From an uncultured Bacteroides sp. (GTDB lineage: Bacteria; Bacteroidota; Bacteroidia; Bacteroidales; Bacteroidaceae): a stretch of DNA of 49,246 nucleotides. Position numbers and translations under genes: made by a program. The notes beneath the pieces are model-generated. The model did no database searches. It was not told where the DNA came from and saw only the letters and a list, made by a program, of their open reading frames with translations. Below are positions 17,233 through 25,991 of the stretch, in pieces. The stretch is from positions 1 to 49,246 of the forward strand of contig CAJKDC010000008.1 of NCBI GenBank assembly GCA_905198575.1. The letters are read 5' to 3'. How positions within the stretch are numbered: position 1 is the stretch's first letter; each line of letters starts with the position of its first letter.

Positions 17233-18906
17233 ATGCGTAAAATTATTTTGTTATTGTGCTGTTTCTGCAGCATCGCATTGATGGCCCAGCCTAAATATGA
17301 AATTCGGGCTGTGTGGCTCACTACGTTGGGTGGAATGGACTGGCCTTCGAAAAAGGCTAATTCGAATGCTGGCCGGTTGGCACAGCAGCGAGAACTTTGC
17401 AACTTGTTGGACCAGTTGAAAAGTGCCAATATAAATACAGTCTTGTTTCAGACCCGTTTAAGAGGTGATGTGGTTTATCCTTCCCAGTTTGAACCTTTTG
17501 CCGAATCGTTGACGGGGTTTACAGGACGGGACCCCGGTTATGACCCGTTGGCTTTTGCCATTAGTGAATGTCATAAGCGTGGTATGGAGCTACATGCCTG
17601 GTTTGTAACGATACCCATAGGAAATGAGCGGCAGGTAAAATTACATGGAAAACAGAGTGTAGTGCGGAAGCATTCTAAAATCTGCGAACAGTTTAAAGGC
17701 AGTTGGTATTTGAATCCGGGAAATCCTGCTACAGCAGACTATCTGTCACAGTTAGTGCGTGAGGTCGTAAGCAAATACGACGTGGATGGTGTTCATTTTG
17801 ACTACATTCGCTATCCCGAACATGGTAAGAATTTTCCGGACAAAGCAAGTTACAGAAAATACGGGAAAGGTCTTTCACTGGAAGCGTGGAGGCGGAATAA
17901 TATTACCGCCATTGTTCGTCGTCTTTACACCGATGTCAAGCAACTGAAGCCTTGGGTTAAAGTCAGCAGTTCGCCTATCGGTAAGTATAATGATACTCCC
18001 CGTTATGGCTCCCGTGGCTGGAATGCCTATGCAGAGGTGTATCAGGATGCACAGCGATGGATGAAAGAAGGCATACACGATGCGCTTTTCCCCATGATGT
18101 ATTTCCAGGGTAACAATTTCTATCCTTTTGCATTGGACTGGAAAGAGAACAGTAACGGCAGATGGATTGTACCGGGACTGGGCGTTTATTTTCTTGACCC
18201 ATCAGAGCAAGACTGGAAACTGGATGAAGTCGTTCGCCAGGTTTATTTTACCCGACAGATTGGGGTGGCCGGACAGGGCTATTTCCGTAACCGCTTTTTG
18301 TTGAAGAATACAAAAGGTTTACTGGATGAATTGAAGGAGAAGTTTTATGTATATCCTGCGCTGATTCCACCAATGAAATGGATGGACAGCATTCCTCCTG
18401 CGCAGCCTGCCACGGTGAATGTTTCGGTTGTAGAAGGACAAGTTGCTTTAAAATGGGCAGCATCGTCCGATAATCATTCTTATCCTGTATACTATCGTGT
18501 CTATGCATCCAATCATTATCCAGTTGACACGGAGAATATACGTTGTCTGATAGCAGACCATCTGTCCGAAACCAGTTATACATTTCAGCCGGCATTTCCA
18601 TGGAAACAGAAGGTTTATTATGCTGTGACAGCCGTAGACCGTTTCGGGAATGAAAGTCGTCCAGCTTTTGTAAACGGACCTAAAGATGAGGCTTTTCCCG
18701 TGCTGTTGCAAAAAAGTGAAATTTTGCAGATGAAGAGACTGTCAGGAAGTGAGGTGTATATCCTTACTGATGCAACGGGCAGGGAAGTACTTCGCGGCAG
18801 TCAACTCACAACTTCTGATCTGGAAAAAATACCGGCCGGTCTGTATATCCTGAAATTGAAAAAGGAAGATGGAAGGCTGGTAAATAAAGGCGTAATGGTG
18901 AGATAA
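17233..18906 (+). CDS. Family GHL10 (DUF187/YngK-like) secreted glycoside hydrolase
   Basis: A 557-residue exported protein with signal peptide (MRKIILLLCCFCSIALMAQ). The GHL10 TIM-barrel spans about residues 22-330: EIRAVWLTTLGGMDWP, NINTVLFQTRLRGDVVYPS, RGMELHAWFVTIP, and YDVDGVHFDYIRYPE with the conserved Asp residues near the active site. A fibronectin-III-like module follows (about 405-490). The last 60 residues (VYILTDATGREVLRG, PAGLYILKLKK) resemble a Bacteroidetes C-terminal sorting domain. Homologues have been linked to peptidoglycan or glycan cleavage, but the substrate here is not evident. The open frame extends to 17113; the ATG at 17233 is chosen because it starts the signal peptide and follows a promoter motif. 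A paralogue lies at 37027-38526. Confidence 0.88.
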   Translation: MRKIILLLCCFCSIALMAQPKYEIRAVWLTTLGGMDWPSKKANSNAGRLAQQRELCNLLDQLKSANINTVLFQTRLRGDVVYPSQFEPFAESLTGFTGRDPGYDPLAFAISECHKRGMELHAWFVTIPIGNERQVKLHGKQSVVRKHSKICEQFKGSWYLNPGNPATADYLSQLVREVVSKYDVDGVHFDYIRYPEHGKNFPDKASYRKYGKGLSLEAWRRNNITAIVRRLYTDVKQLKPWVKVSSSPIGKYNDTPRYGSRGWNAYAEVYQDAQRWMKEGIHDALFPMMYFQGNNFYPFALDWKENSNGRWIVPGLGVYFLDPSEQDWKLDEVVRQVYFTRQIGVAGQGYFRNRFLLKNTKGLLDELKEKFYVYPALIPPMKWMDSIPPAQPATVNVSVVEGQVALKWAASSDNHSYPVYYRVYASNHYPVDTENIRCLIADHLSETSYTFQPAFPWKQKVYYAVTAVDRFGNESRPAFVNGPKDEAFPVLLQKSEILQMKRLSGSEVYILTDATGREVLRGSQLTTSDLEKIPAGLYILKLKKEDGRLVNKGVMVR

Positions 18907-18951
18907 TTATATAAAATCGGTTTCTAATAAGGTTTTCCGCAAAATAATCGT

Positions 18952-18959
18952 TAAATTTG
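18952..18959 (+). promoter_or_regulatory. -7 motif of purM
   Basis: TAAATTTG fits TAnnTTTG, 35 bases before the purM ATG. Confidence 0.45.
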
Positions 18960-18994
18960 CGCATTCATATAGTACATTAAAAAATAATTTACCC

Positions 18995-20167
18995 ATGAGT
19001 AATCAGCGATACATGCAACGCGGCGTTTCTGCATCCAAGGAAGATGTACATAACGCAATCAAGAACATTGATAAAGGTATTTTCCCGAAAGCATTCTGTA
19101 AAATCATTCCGGATATTCTGGGAGGTGATCCTGAATATTGTAATATCATGCATGCCGACGGTGCGGGTACAAAATCGTCTTTGGCATATCTGTACTGGAA
19201 GGAAACTGGCGACTTGTCTGTATGGAAAGGTATTGCCCAGGATGCTTTGATTATGAATATTGATGACCTGCTTTGTGTAGGAGCTGTCGATAATATCCTG
19301 GTATCATCTACTATCGGACGTAACAAACTCTTGGTTCCGGGTGAAGTTATTTCAGCTATCATTAACGGAACAGACGAACTGTTGGCCGAACTGCGTGAAA
19401 TGGGTGTAGGTGTATATGCTACCGGTGGTGAGACTGCCGATGTTGGCGATCTGGTACGTACCATTATAGTGGACAGTACTGTAACTTGCCGTATGAAACG
19501 TGCCGATGTAATTGACAATGCAAACATCCGTCCGGGTGATGTGATTGTAGGCTTGGCTTCTTACGGACAGGCTACTTACGAAAAAGAATATAACGGTGGT
19601 ATGGGTAGCAATGGTCTGACAAGTGCCCGTCACGATGTATTCGCAAAATATCTGGCCGAAAAATATCCGGAAAGTTACGACAAGGCTGTGCCCGAGGATT
19701 TGGTTTACAGCGGTAATCTGAAACTGACAGATGCTGTAGAAGGTTCTCCGCTGGATGCCGGTAAGCTGGTACTTTCTCCAACCCGTACATATGCTCCGGT
19801 AGTGAAGAAATTGCTCGATGCATTGCGTCCTCAGATTCACGGTATGGTTCACTGTTCAGGTGGTGCACAGACTAAAGTTCTACACTTCGTAGGCGACAAC
19901 TGCCGTGTGATTAAGGATAACCTTTTCCCTGTTCCTCCTTTGTTCCGTACCATCAAAGAACAGAGTGGTACCGATTGGGATGAAATGTACAAGGTATTCA
20001 ATATGGGACATCGTCTGGAAGTATATCTCTCTCCTGAACATGCAGAACAGGTTATCGAAATCAGCAAGTCATTTAATATTGATGCGCAGATTATCGGTCG
20101 AATTGAAGAAAGCAACGGTTCTAAGGAATTGATTATCAAAAGCGAATTTGGAGAATTCAAGTATTAA
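18995..20167 (+). CDS. purM: Phosphoribosylformylglycinamidine cyclo-ligase (AIR synthetase)
   Basis: ATP-dependent ring closure of FGAM to aminoimidazole ribotide, step five of purine synthesis. PurM-family signatures: MHADGAGTKSSLAYLY, DDLLCVGA, ATGGETADVGD and the C-terminal MVHCSGGAQTKVLHF. At 390 residues it is longer than the usual 340-350, with an extended N-terminal half, the form seen in Bacteroidetes. It is followed after 29 bases by a tiny membrane ORF and then by prfA and pyrF in the same direction, with no terminator until 22342, so a four-gene housekeeping operon is plausible. Confidence 0.94.
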   Translation: MSNQRYMQRGVSASKEDVHNAIKNIDKGIFPKAFCKIIPDILGGDPEYCNIMHADGAGTKSSLAYLYWKETGDLSVWKGIAQDALIMNIDDLLCVGAVDNILVSSTIGRNKLLVPGEVISAIINGTDELLAELREMGVGVYATGGETADVGDLVRTIIVDSTVTCRMKRADVIDNANIRPGDVIVGLASYGQATYEKEYNGGMGSNGLTSARHDVFAKYLAEKYPESYDKAVPEDLVYSGNLKLTDAVEGSPLDAGKLVLSPTRTYAPVVKKLLDALRPQIHGMVHCSGGAQTKVLHFVGDNCRVIKDNLFPVPPLFRTIKEQSGTDWDEMYKVFNMGHRLEVYLSPEHAEQVIEISKSFNIDAQIIGRIEESNGSKELIIKSEFGEFKY

Positions 20168-20196
20168 TCTTTAACCCTCGTTTATTTCACATTATT

Positions 20197-20274
20197 ATGG
20201 GACTTCTTATTGTAATATTAGTTGTTGTGTGCGTGACTGCATGGATGCAATATTACAGACGGAGAAAGCATTGA
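20197..20274 (+). CDS. 25-residue single-helix membrane peptide
   Basis: A 26-codon frame, ATG to TGA, starting MGLLIVILVVVCVTAW and ending with a basic tail MQYYRRRKH. The hydrophobic stretch (residues 3-16) followed by an aromatic belt and three arginines is what a small inner-membrane peptide with a cytoplasmic C-terminus looks like. It exactly fills the gap between purM (29 bases before) and prfA (19 bases after), the spacing of a normal operon gene. No family is recognised. It is too short for most gene callers. Alternative: a chance frame; the non-random hydrophobic then basic pattern argues against this. Confidence 0.5.
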   Translation: MGLLIVILVVVCVTAWMQYYRRRKH

Positions 20275-20293
20275 TAATTGTGAATTGTTTTAT

Positions 20294-21403
20294 ATGGCAG
20301 AAAACAATACATTATTAGAAAAACTGGATGGACTGGTAGCCCGTTTCGAGGAAGTTTCTACGCTCATTACGGACCCGAATGTCATTGCCGACCAGAAGCG
20401 TTATGTAAAACTCACCAAGGAATACAAAGAGCTGGGTGATATTATGAATGCCCGTAAGGAATACTTGCAATGCATTAACGGTCTGGAAGAGGCGAAGATG
20501 ATGATGGCTGAGAGTGATCCGGAAATGAAGGAAATGGCACGCGAAGAAGCTGCTGCCTGTGAAGCTCGTATTCCGGAGCTGGAGGAGGAAATCAAGCTGC
20601 TTCTTGTTCCGGCTGACCCGCAGGATGACCGTAATGCCATTCTTGAAATCCGAGGTGGAACAGGTGGTGATGAGGCTGCAATCTTTGCGGGAGACTTGTT
20701 CCGTATGTACTCGAAATATTGTGAGTCAAAAGGTTGGAAACTGGAGGTCTCAAGTGCCAACGAAGGTGCTGCCGGTGGTTTCAAGGAAATTATCTGTTCT
20801 GTAACCGGCGATAAAGTATACGGTACACTGAAGTATGAATCGGGAGTTCACCGTGTACAGCGTGTTCCGGCAACCGAAACACAAGGCCGCGTACATACTT
20901 CGGCTGCTTCGGTAGCTGTTCTGCCCGAGGCTGAACCGTTTGATGTGGAAATCAACGAAGGTGAAATCAAGTGGGATACTTTCCGAAGCGGTGGTGCCGG
21001 TGGTCAGAACGTTAACAAGGTAGAATCAGGTGTACGCTTGCGTTACAACTGGAAGAATCCGAATACCGGTGTTGTAGAGGAAATCCTGATAGAATGTACC
21101 GAAACACGAGACCAGCCAAAGAATAAGGAACGTGCACTTTCGCGTCTGCGTACTTTCATTTACGACAAGGAGCATCAGAAGTATATTGATGATATTGCCT
21201 CAAAGCGTAAAACAATGGTAAGTACCGGAGACCGTTCGGCTAAAATCCGTACATATAACTATCCGCAGGGACGAATCACCGATCACCGCATCAATTATAC
21301 GATTTATAATCTGGCTGCATTTATGGACGGTGATATTCAAGATTGCATAGACCACCTGATTGTAGCCGAAAATGCAGAAAGACTGAAGGAAAGCGAATTA
21401 TAA
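20294..21403 (+). CDS. prfA: Peptide chain release factor 1
   Basis: Class I release factor that reads UAA and UAG and triggers peptide release on the ribosome. From ATG 20294 it has 369 residues. The codon-recognition tripeptide PAT is present (RVPATETQGRVHTSAA), and so is the catalytic GGQ loop (FRSGGAGGQNVNKVESGVRL). The N-terminal coiled region (about 1-105) and the ending DHLIVAENAERLKE are typical. PAT rather than SPF shows RF1, not RF2. An in-frame TTG at 20285 would add three residues; the ATG is preferred. pyrF follows after 42 bases. Confidence 0.95.
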   Translation: MAENNTLLEKLDGLVARFEEVSTLITDPNVIADQKRYVKLTKEYKELGDIMNARKEYLQCINGLEEAKMMMAESDPEMKEMAREEAAACEARIPELEEEIKLLLVPADPQDDRNAILEIRGGTGGDEAAIFAGDLFRMYSKYCESKGWKLEVSSANEGAAGGFKEIICSVTGDKVYGTLKYESGVHRVQRVPATETQGRVHTSAASVAVLPEAEPFDVEINEGEIKWDTFRSGGAGGQNVNKVESGVRLRYNWKNPNTGVVEEILIECTETRDQPKNKERALSRLRTFIYDKEHQKYIDDIASKRKTMVSTGDRSAKIRTYNYPQGRITDHRINYTIYNLAAFMDGDIQDCIDHLIVAENAERLKESEL

Positions 21404-21445
21404 ATCAGATAGCAAGTTGACATAATACATAAAAAATTATCCATT

Positions 21446-22270
21446 ATGAACAAACAGCAATTATTCGAAAACATCAAGAAGAAACAGTCATTCCTTTGTG
21501 TAGGACTTGACACTGATATCAAGAAGATTCCTGAACACCTTCTGAAAGAAGAAGACCCTATATTTGCATTCAACAAGGCCATCATCGATGCAACTGCTCC
21601 TTACTGTATTGCCTACAAACCTAACTTGGCTTTCTATGAAAGCATGGGCATAAAAGGATGGATTGCTTTCGAAAAGACCGTAGAATACATCAAGATAAAC
21701 TATCCGGACCAGTTCATTATTGCCGATGCAAAACGTGGTGACATTGGTAATACTTCGGCTATGTACGCCCGTACATTCTTCGAAGAACTGAACATTGATT
21801 CGGTAACAGTAGCTCCCTACATGGGTGAAGACAGTGTCACTCCTTTCCTTACTTACGAAGGCAAATGGGTTATTCTGCTGGCGCTTACATCAAACAAAGG
21901 TTCACACGATTTCCAGCTGACTGCTGATACAGAAGGTGAACGTCTGTTCGAAAAAGTACTTCGCAAATCGCAGGAATGGGCAAACGATGAAAATATGATG
22001 TATGTGGTAGGTGCTACACAGGGCCGCATGTTCGAAGACATCCGTAAGATTGTTCCTAACCACTTCCTTTTGGTTCCAGGTATTGGAGCACAGGGTGGTT
22101 CTTTGGAAGAAGTCTGCAAATACGGTATGACAAAAGAATGCGGACTTATTGTAAATTCAAGCCGTGCCATTATTTATGCAGATAAGACAGAAAACTTTGC
22201 TGTAGTTGCCGGTGAAGAAGCCCAAAAAGTTCAGCAGCAGATGGCAGAGCAATTGAATAAAATGATTTGA
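21446..22270 (+). CDS. pyrF: Orotidine 5'-phosphate decarboxylase
   Basis: Decarboxylates OMP to UMP, the last step of pyrimidine synthesis. The 274 residues match the longer type-2 form. Signatures include FLCVGLDTDIKKIPEHL, the catalytic DAKRGDIGNTSAMYA (Lys and Asp of the D-K-x-x-D tetrad), VAPYMGEDSVTPFL and the phosphate-binding end LVPGIGAQGG with NSSRAIIYA. Followed 71 bases later by an intrinsic terminator that closes the purM-prfA-pyrF group. Confidence 0.95.
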   Translation: MNKQQLFENIKKKQSFLCVGLDTDIKKIPEHLLKEEDPIFAFNKAIIDATAPYCIAYKPNLAFYESMGIKGWIAFEKTVEYIKINYPDQFIIADAKRGDIGNTSAMYARTFFEELNIDSVTVAPYMGEDSVTPFLTYEGKWVILLALTSNKGSHDFQLTADTEGERLFEKVLRKSQEWANDENMMYVVGATQGRMFEDIRKIVPNHFLLVPGIGAQGGSLEEVCKYGMTKECGLIVNSSRAIIYADKTENFAVVAGEEAQKVQQQMAEQLNKMI

Positions 22271-22341
22271 GCGGTATAATCATTCAAGATTCGGTTAATA
22301 AACGGAATCTTGTTTGTTTGTGTGTTAAATCAGTAAAATAC

Positions 22342-22388
22342 AGGAGGCATATCCACTCAGAAAGAGTAGGGTATGCCTCCTTTCTTTT
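22342..22388 (+). terminator. Intrinsic terminator after pyrF
   Basis: 10-bp stem AGGAGGCATA (22342-22351 with 22372-22381), loop of 20, then TTCTTTTT. Confidence 0.85.
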
Positions 22389-22737
22389 TGGGGTAACCCT
22401 ATGTTTTAAGTGTTGTGCATCAGTGATTTAAGTTTATCTGTACTATGATGTATGTTGGTTACACTTGTGAGGTACGTTTTTCTCTAAAGTGATGCAGGTT
22501 TATCATGAAAGTGATAAATTATAAGGTCATTGTTGGATGGTAGAAATGCTGTGGCTTGTTTTTATTCAGCCTGTTGGAGAGGAGTTTATTTTCAAGAAAA
22601 AGAGTGGCATACAAGTAAATAATTGGAGAATAGTAGGTTTTCTAAAAAAAAAATACGTAATTTGCATAATTAAGAGCGTGTATGCGCTTTATTGTATGAC
22701 TTAATAATTGACTTTAAAGTTCAAAACAAATAGATTT
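22389..22737. other. Non-coding gap before the lipid A operon
   Basis: About 350 bases with no credible gene. It holds a short inverted repeat TTTATCA-tgaaag-TGATAAA (22499-22518), a run of ten A near 22644-22653, a near-consensus -7 motif TAATTTGC (22658-22665) and a small hairpin AGCG-tgtatg-CGCT (22675-22688) in the presumed lpxD leader. None is strong enough for a separate call. Confidence 0.4.
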
Positions 22738-23781
22738 ATGGAGTTCTCGGCGAAACAAATTGCAGAATATGTTCAAGGCGAAATTGTTGGAAACGAAAAT
22801 GCAACCATACATACATTTGCCAAGATAGAAGAAGGCGTGCCCGGTGCGCTGACTTTTTTGGCAACCCCCAAATACACTCATTATATATACGAAACGGCAG
22901 CCTCTGTAGTGCTTGTCAATAAGGACTTTGTTCCGGAACATGCGCTGGAGTGTACGCTGATTAAAGTAGATAATGCATACGAATGTCTGGCCAAGCTGAT
23001 GACATTGTACGAAGCAAGCAAACCTCGTAAAACCGGAATCGACCCATTGGCTTCCATTGCAGCAACTGCGAAGATTGGAGAGAATGTATATATCGCTCCC
23101 TTTGCCTGTGTGGAAGACGGTGCCGTGGTTGGTGACAATACCGTATTGCACCCTCATGTGACAATCGGTGCTCATGCTAAAGTTGGCAATGACTGTGTTC
23201 TTTATCCTAACGTAACGGTTTATCATGATTGCCGGATAGGCGACCGCTGTATTCTGCATGCCGGCTCGGTAGTGGGAGCAGATGGATTTGGATTTGCACC
23301 TGCGGCAGACGGATATGAAAAGATTCCTCAGATTGGTATTGTGGTGTTGGAAGATGATGTAGAGATTGGTGCCAATACCTGTGTAGACCGTGCTACGATG
23401 GGAGCAACGGTGATAAAACGAGGAGTTAAGTTGGATAATCTGATACAGGTTGCACATAATGTCGAGATTGGAAGCAATACGGTAATCGCTTCGCAGACAG
23501 GTATTGCCGGTTCGGCCAAGATAGGGGAGTGGTGTATGTTTGGAGGCCAGGTAGGTGTAGCCGGACATATCAAGGTGGGCGACCGGGTGAATGTGGGTGC
23601 ACAGTCGGGTATCCCTGGCAATACACCTTCGGGAGTAACTCTTATGGGTTATCCGGCCATCGATCCGAAACAGTTTGCCCGTTCTTCTGTAATCTACAAG
23701 AAATTGCCTGAGATGTATGCAGAACTGAACAGTCTGAAAAAAGAAATCGAAAATTTGAAACAACAACTAATTAAAGAATAA
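22738..23781 (+). CDS. lpxD: UDP-3-O-(3-hydroxyacyl)glucosamine N-acyltransferase
   Basis: Adds the N-linked hydroxyacyl chain in lipid A synthesis (third step). It has 347 residues from ATG 22738; a TTG at 22708 opens the frame but is not needed. The N-terminal uridine-binding domain (about 1-100, GALTFLATPKYTHYI) is followed by hexapeptide repeats (about 105-290). The motif GADGFGFAPAADGYEKIPQIG and the catalytic-region histidine in LIQVAHNVEIG are present. The C-terminal helix (LPEMYAELNSLKKEIENLK) is the usual coiled-coil tail. First gene of lpxD, lpxC-fabZ, lpxA, with a four-base gap to the next. Confidence 0.95.
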   Translation: MEFSAKQIAEYVQGEIVGNENATIHTFAKIEEGVPGALTFLATPKYTHYIYETAASVVLVNKDFVPEHALECTLIKVDNAYECLAKLMTLYEASKPRKTGIDPLASIAATAKIGENVYIAPFACVEDGAVVGDNTVLHPHVTIGAHAKVGNDCVLYPNVTVYHDCRIGDRCILHAGSVVGADGFGFAPAADGYEKIPQIGIVVLEDDVEIGANTCVDRATMGATVIKRGVKLDNLIQVAHNVEIGSNTVIASQTGIAGSAKIGEWCMFGGQVGVAGHIKVGDRVNVGAQSGIPGNTPSGVTLMGYPAIDPKQFARSSVIYKKLPEMYAELNSLKKEIENLKQQLIKE

Positions 23782-23785
23782 ACCC

Positions 23786-25171
23786 ATGTTGAAACAAAAA
23801 ACTTTAGGTGGAAGTTTTTCACTGAATGGAAAGGGGCTTCATACAGGTTTGAAACTTACCGTAACTTTTAATCCGGCTCCGGAAAACTACGGCTACAAGA
23901 TTCAGCGTATCGATTTGGACGACCAACCGATTATTGACGCTGTTGCCGAGAATGTTACCGATACGACCCGGGGAACTGTTTTGAACAAAAATGGTGTGAA
24001 GGTAAGTACTATCGAGCATGCTATGGCTTCGTTGTATGCTGCTGGAATAGACAACTGTCTGATTCAGGTAAACGGTCCTGAGTTTCCTATTCTGGACGGT
24101 AGTGCAAAAGCATACGTAGAATGCATTAAGCGTGTGGGTATTCAGGAACAGAATGCTTTAAAAGACTATTATATCATCAAGTCGAAGATTGAATTTAAAG
24201 ATGAAGCTACAGGTTCGTCCATCATTGTTTTGCCGGATGAATCTTTCAGCGTGAATGCTTTGATTTCGTACGACTCGCAGATTCTGACCAACCAGTTTGC
24301 TACTTTGGAAAATATGGCAGATTTCCCTACCGAAGTAGCTTCGGCAAGAACATTTGTTTTTGTGCGTGAGATTGAACCGTTGCTCAATGCCGGACTGATT
24401 AAGGGAGGCGACCTGGACAATGCTATCGTGATTTACGAACGGAAGATGAGTCAGGAAAACTTCGACAAGCTGGCAGATATCATGGGAGTTCCTCACATGG
24501 ATGCTGATAAAATAGGTTATATCAATCATATTCCTTTGGTTTGGCCTAATGAACCGGCTCGTCATAAACTGCTGGACATTATCGGCGACTTGGCTTTGAT
24601 TGGCAAGCCTATCAAAGGTAGAATCATTGCTACACGTCCCGGCCATACCATCAATAATAAGTTTGCCCGTCAGATTCGTAAAGAGATTCGCTTGCACGAG
24701 ATACAGGCACCTGTATACAACTGTAACGAAGCACCGCTGATGGACGTAAACCGTATTCGTGAACTCTTGCCACACCGTTATCCGTTTCAGTTGGTGGATA
24801 AGGTGATAGAAATAGGTGCCAACTACATTGTTGGTGTGAAAAATGTGACCTCGAACGAACCTTTCTTCCAGGGACATTTTCCGCAGGAACCCGTTATGCC
24901 GGGAGTATTGCAGATTGAGGCTATGGCACAGGTAGGTGGTCTGCTGGTGCTGAACTCGATAGAAGAACCGGAGAAATATTCAACTTATTTCCTGAAGATA
25001 GATGGGGTGAAATTCCGTCAGAAAGTAGTGCCGGGAGATACCCTTCTGTTCCGTGTTGAACTGCTGGCTCCTATCCGCAGAGGAATTTCGACCATGAAAG
25101 GTTATGTGTTTGTAGGTGAGAAAGTGGTTTGTGAAGCAGAATTTATGGCTCAAATTATAAAAAATAAATGA
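23786..25171 (+). CDS. lpxC-fabZ: Bifunctional LpxC deacetylase / FabZ dehydratase
   Basis: Fusion of two enzymes, 461 residues. Residues about 1-300 are the zinc-dependent UDP-3-O-acyl-GlcNAc deacetylase LpxC (committed step of lipid A): TLGGSFSLNGKGLHTG, STIEHAMASLYAAGIDN with a zinc histidine, and EPARHKLLDIIGDLAL with the second zinc His and Asp. Residues about 315-461 are the 3-hydroxyacyl-ACP dehydratase FabZ: LLPHRYPFQLVDKV and GHFPQEPVMPGVLQIEAMAQ with the catalytic His and Glu. The fusion is a known feature of Bacteroidetes. It couples lipid A flux to fatty acid elongation from the shared hydroxyacyl-ACP pool. A one-base gap separates it from lpxA. Confidence 0.97.
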   Translation: MLKQKTLGGSFSLNGKGLHTGLKLTVTFNPAPENYGYKIQRIDLDDQPIIDAVAENVTDTTRGTVLNKNGVKVSTIEHAMASLYAAGIDNCLIQVNGPEFPILDGSAKAYVECIKRVGIQEQNALKDYYIIKSKIEFKDEATGSSIIVLPDESFSVNALISYDSQILTNQFATLENMADFPTEVASARTFVFVREIEPLLNAGLIKGGDLDNAIVIYERKMSQENFDKLADIMGVPHMDADKIGYINHIPLVWPNEPARHKLLDIIGDLALIGKPIKGRIIATRPGHTINNKFARQIRKEIRLHEIQAPVYNCNEAPLMDVNRIRELLPHRYPFQLVDKVIEIGANYIVGVKNVTSNEPFFQGHFPQEPVMPGVLQIEAMAQVGGLLVLNSIEEPEKYSTYFLKIDGVKFRQKVVPGDTLLFRVELLAPIRRGISTMKGYVFVGEKVVCEAEFMAQIIKNK

Positions 25172-25172
25172 C

Positions 25173-25940
25173 ATGATAAGTCCGCTAGCATATATTGATC
25201 CTGAAGCCCAGATAGGCGAAAATGTAGAGATAGGCCCGTTTGTCTTTATTGACAAGAATGTGGTGATAGGAGATAACAACGTGATAATGCCGAATGCGAA
25301 TATTCTGTACGGAAGCCGTATTGGTAATAACAACCGTATTTTCCCGGGAGCTGTAATCGGTGCTGTTCCTCAAGACTTGAAGTTCAGAGGTGAAGAAACT
25401 ACAGCCGAAATAGGTGATAATAACACAATCCGTGAAAATGTAACCATCAATCGTGGTACGGCAGCCAAGGGAAAGACTGTGGTGGGTAACAATAACCTGC
25501 TGATGGAAGGAGTGCATGTGGCACACGATACGATTGTGGGTAGCAACTGTATTATTGGAAACTCTACCAAGATGGCCGGTGAAGTGATTATTGACGACAA
25601 TGCCATTGTGAGTGCCAATGTACTGATGCATCAGTTTTGTCGTGTGGGCGGCTATGTCATGATTCAGGGAGGTTCGCGTTTCAGTAAAGATATACCACCA
25701 TTTATTATTGCCGGTCGTGAACCGATTGCCTATAGCGGGATAAACATTGTAGGCCTCAGAAGAAGAGGTTTCTCGAACGAACTGATAGAGAATATCCACA
25801 ATGCATACCGTATCATATATAACAGCGGAAAGAATGTAAGCGATGCCTTGGTTCAGATTCGTGAGGAAATTCCGATGACTCCCGAAATAGAATATATCGT
25901 TTCTTTCATCGAAAATTCACAGAGAGGTATACTACGCTAA
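25173..25940 (+). CDS. lpxA: Acyl-ACP:UDP-GlcNAc O-acyltransferase (canonical)
   Basis: First step of lipid A synthesis, transferring a 3-hydroxyacyl group to UDP-GlcNAc. It has 255 residues: a hexapeptide-repeat beta-helix (1-180) and a helical C-terminus. All expected active-site features are present: His115 and catalytic His118 in VHVAHD, His153 in LMHQFC, the GG pair in IQGGSRF and Arg196-198 in LRRRGF. Its place directly after lpxC-fabZ confirms the role. Comparison with the paralogue at 9801-10568 shows which residues that copy has lost. Confidence 0.96.
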   Translation: MISPLAYIDPEAQIGENVEIGPFVFIDKNVVIGDNNVIMPNANILYGSRIGNNNRIFPGAVIGAVPQDLKFRGEETTAEIGDNNTIRENVTINRGTAAKGKTVVGNNNLLMEGVHVAHDTIVGSNCIIGNSTKMAGEVIIDDNAIVSANVLMHQFCRVGGYVMIQGGSRFSKDIPPFIIAGREPIAYSGINIVGLRRRGFSNELIENIHNAYRIIYNSGKNVSDALVQIREEIPMTPEIEYIVSFIENSQRGILR

Positions 25941-25991
25941 AAAAAGTTTTTATAACTTTACGGCAACAAAATTCTATATTGAAAAAGAAAT

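Noticed and set aside
22499..22518. Inverted repeat TTTATCA-tgaaag-TGATAAA in the gap before lpxD
   Set aside because: 7-bp AT-rich arms are expected by chance in such a gap, and it lies more than 200 bases from the next start.
22714..23766. 350-residue open frame on the minus strand
   Set aside because: It is exactly antisense to lpxD, is rich in Cys, His and Arg as shadow frames are, and has no domain or promoter.
24158..24877. 239-residue open frame on the minus strand
   Set aside because: Antisense to lpxC-fabZ; no recognisable motif.
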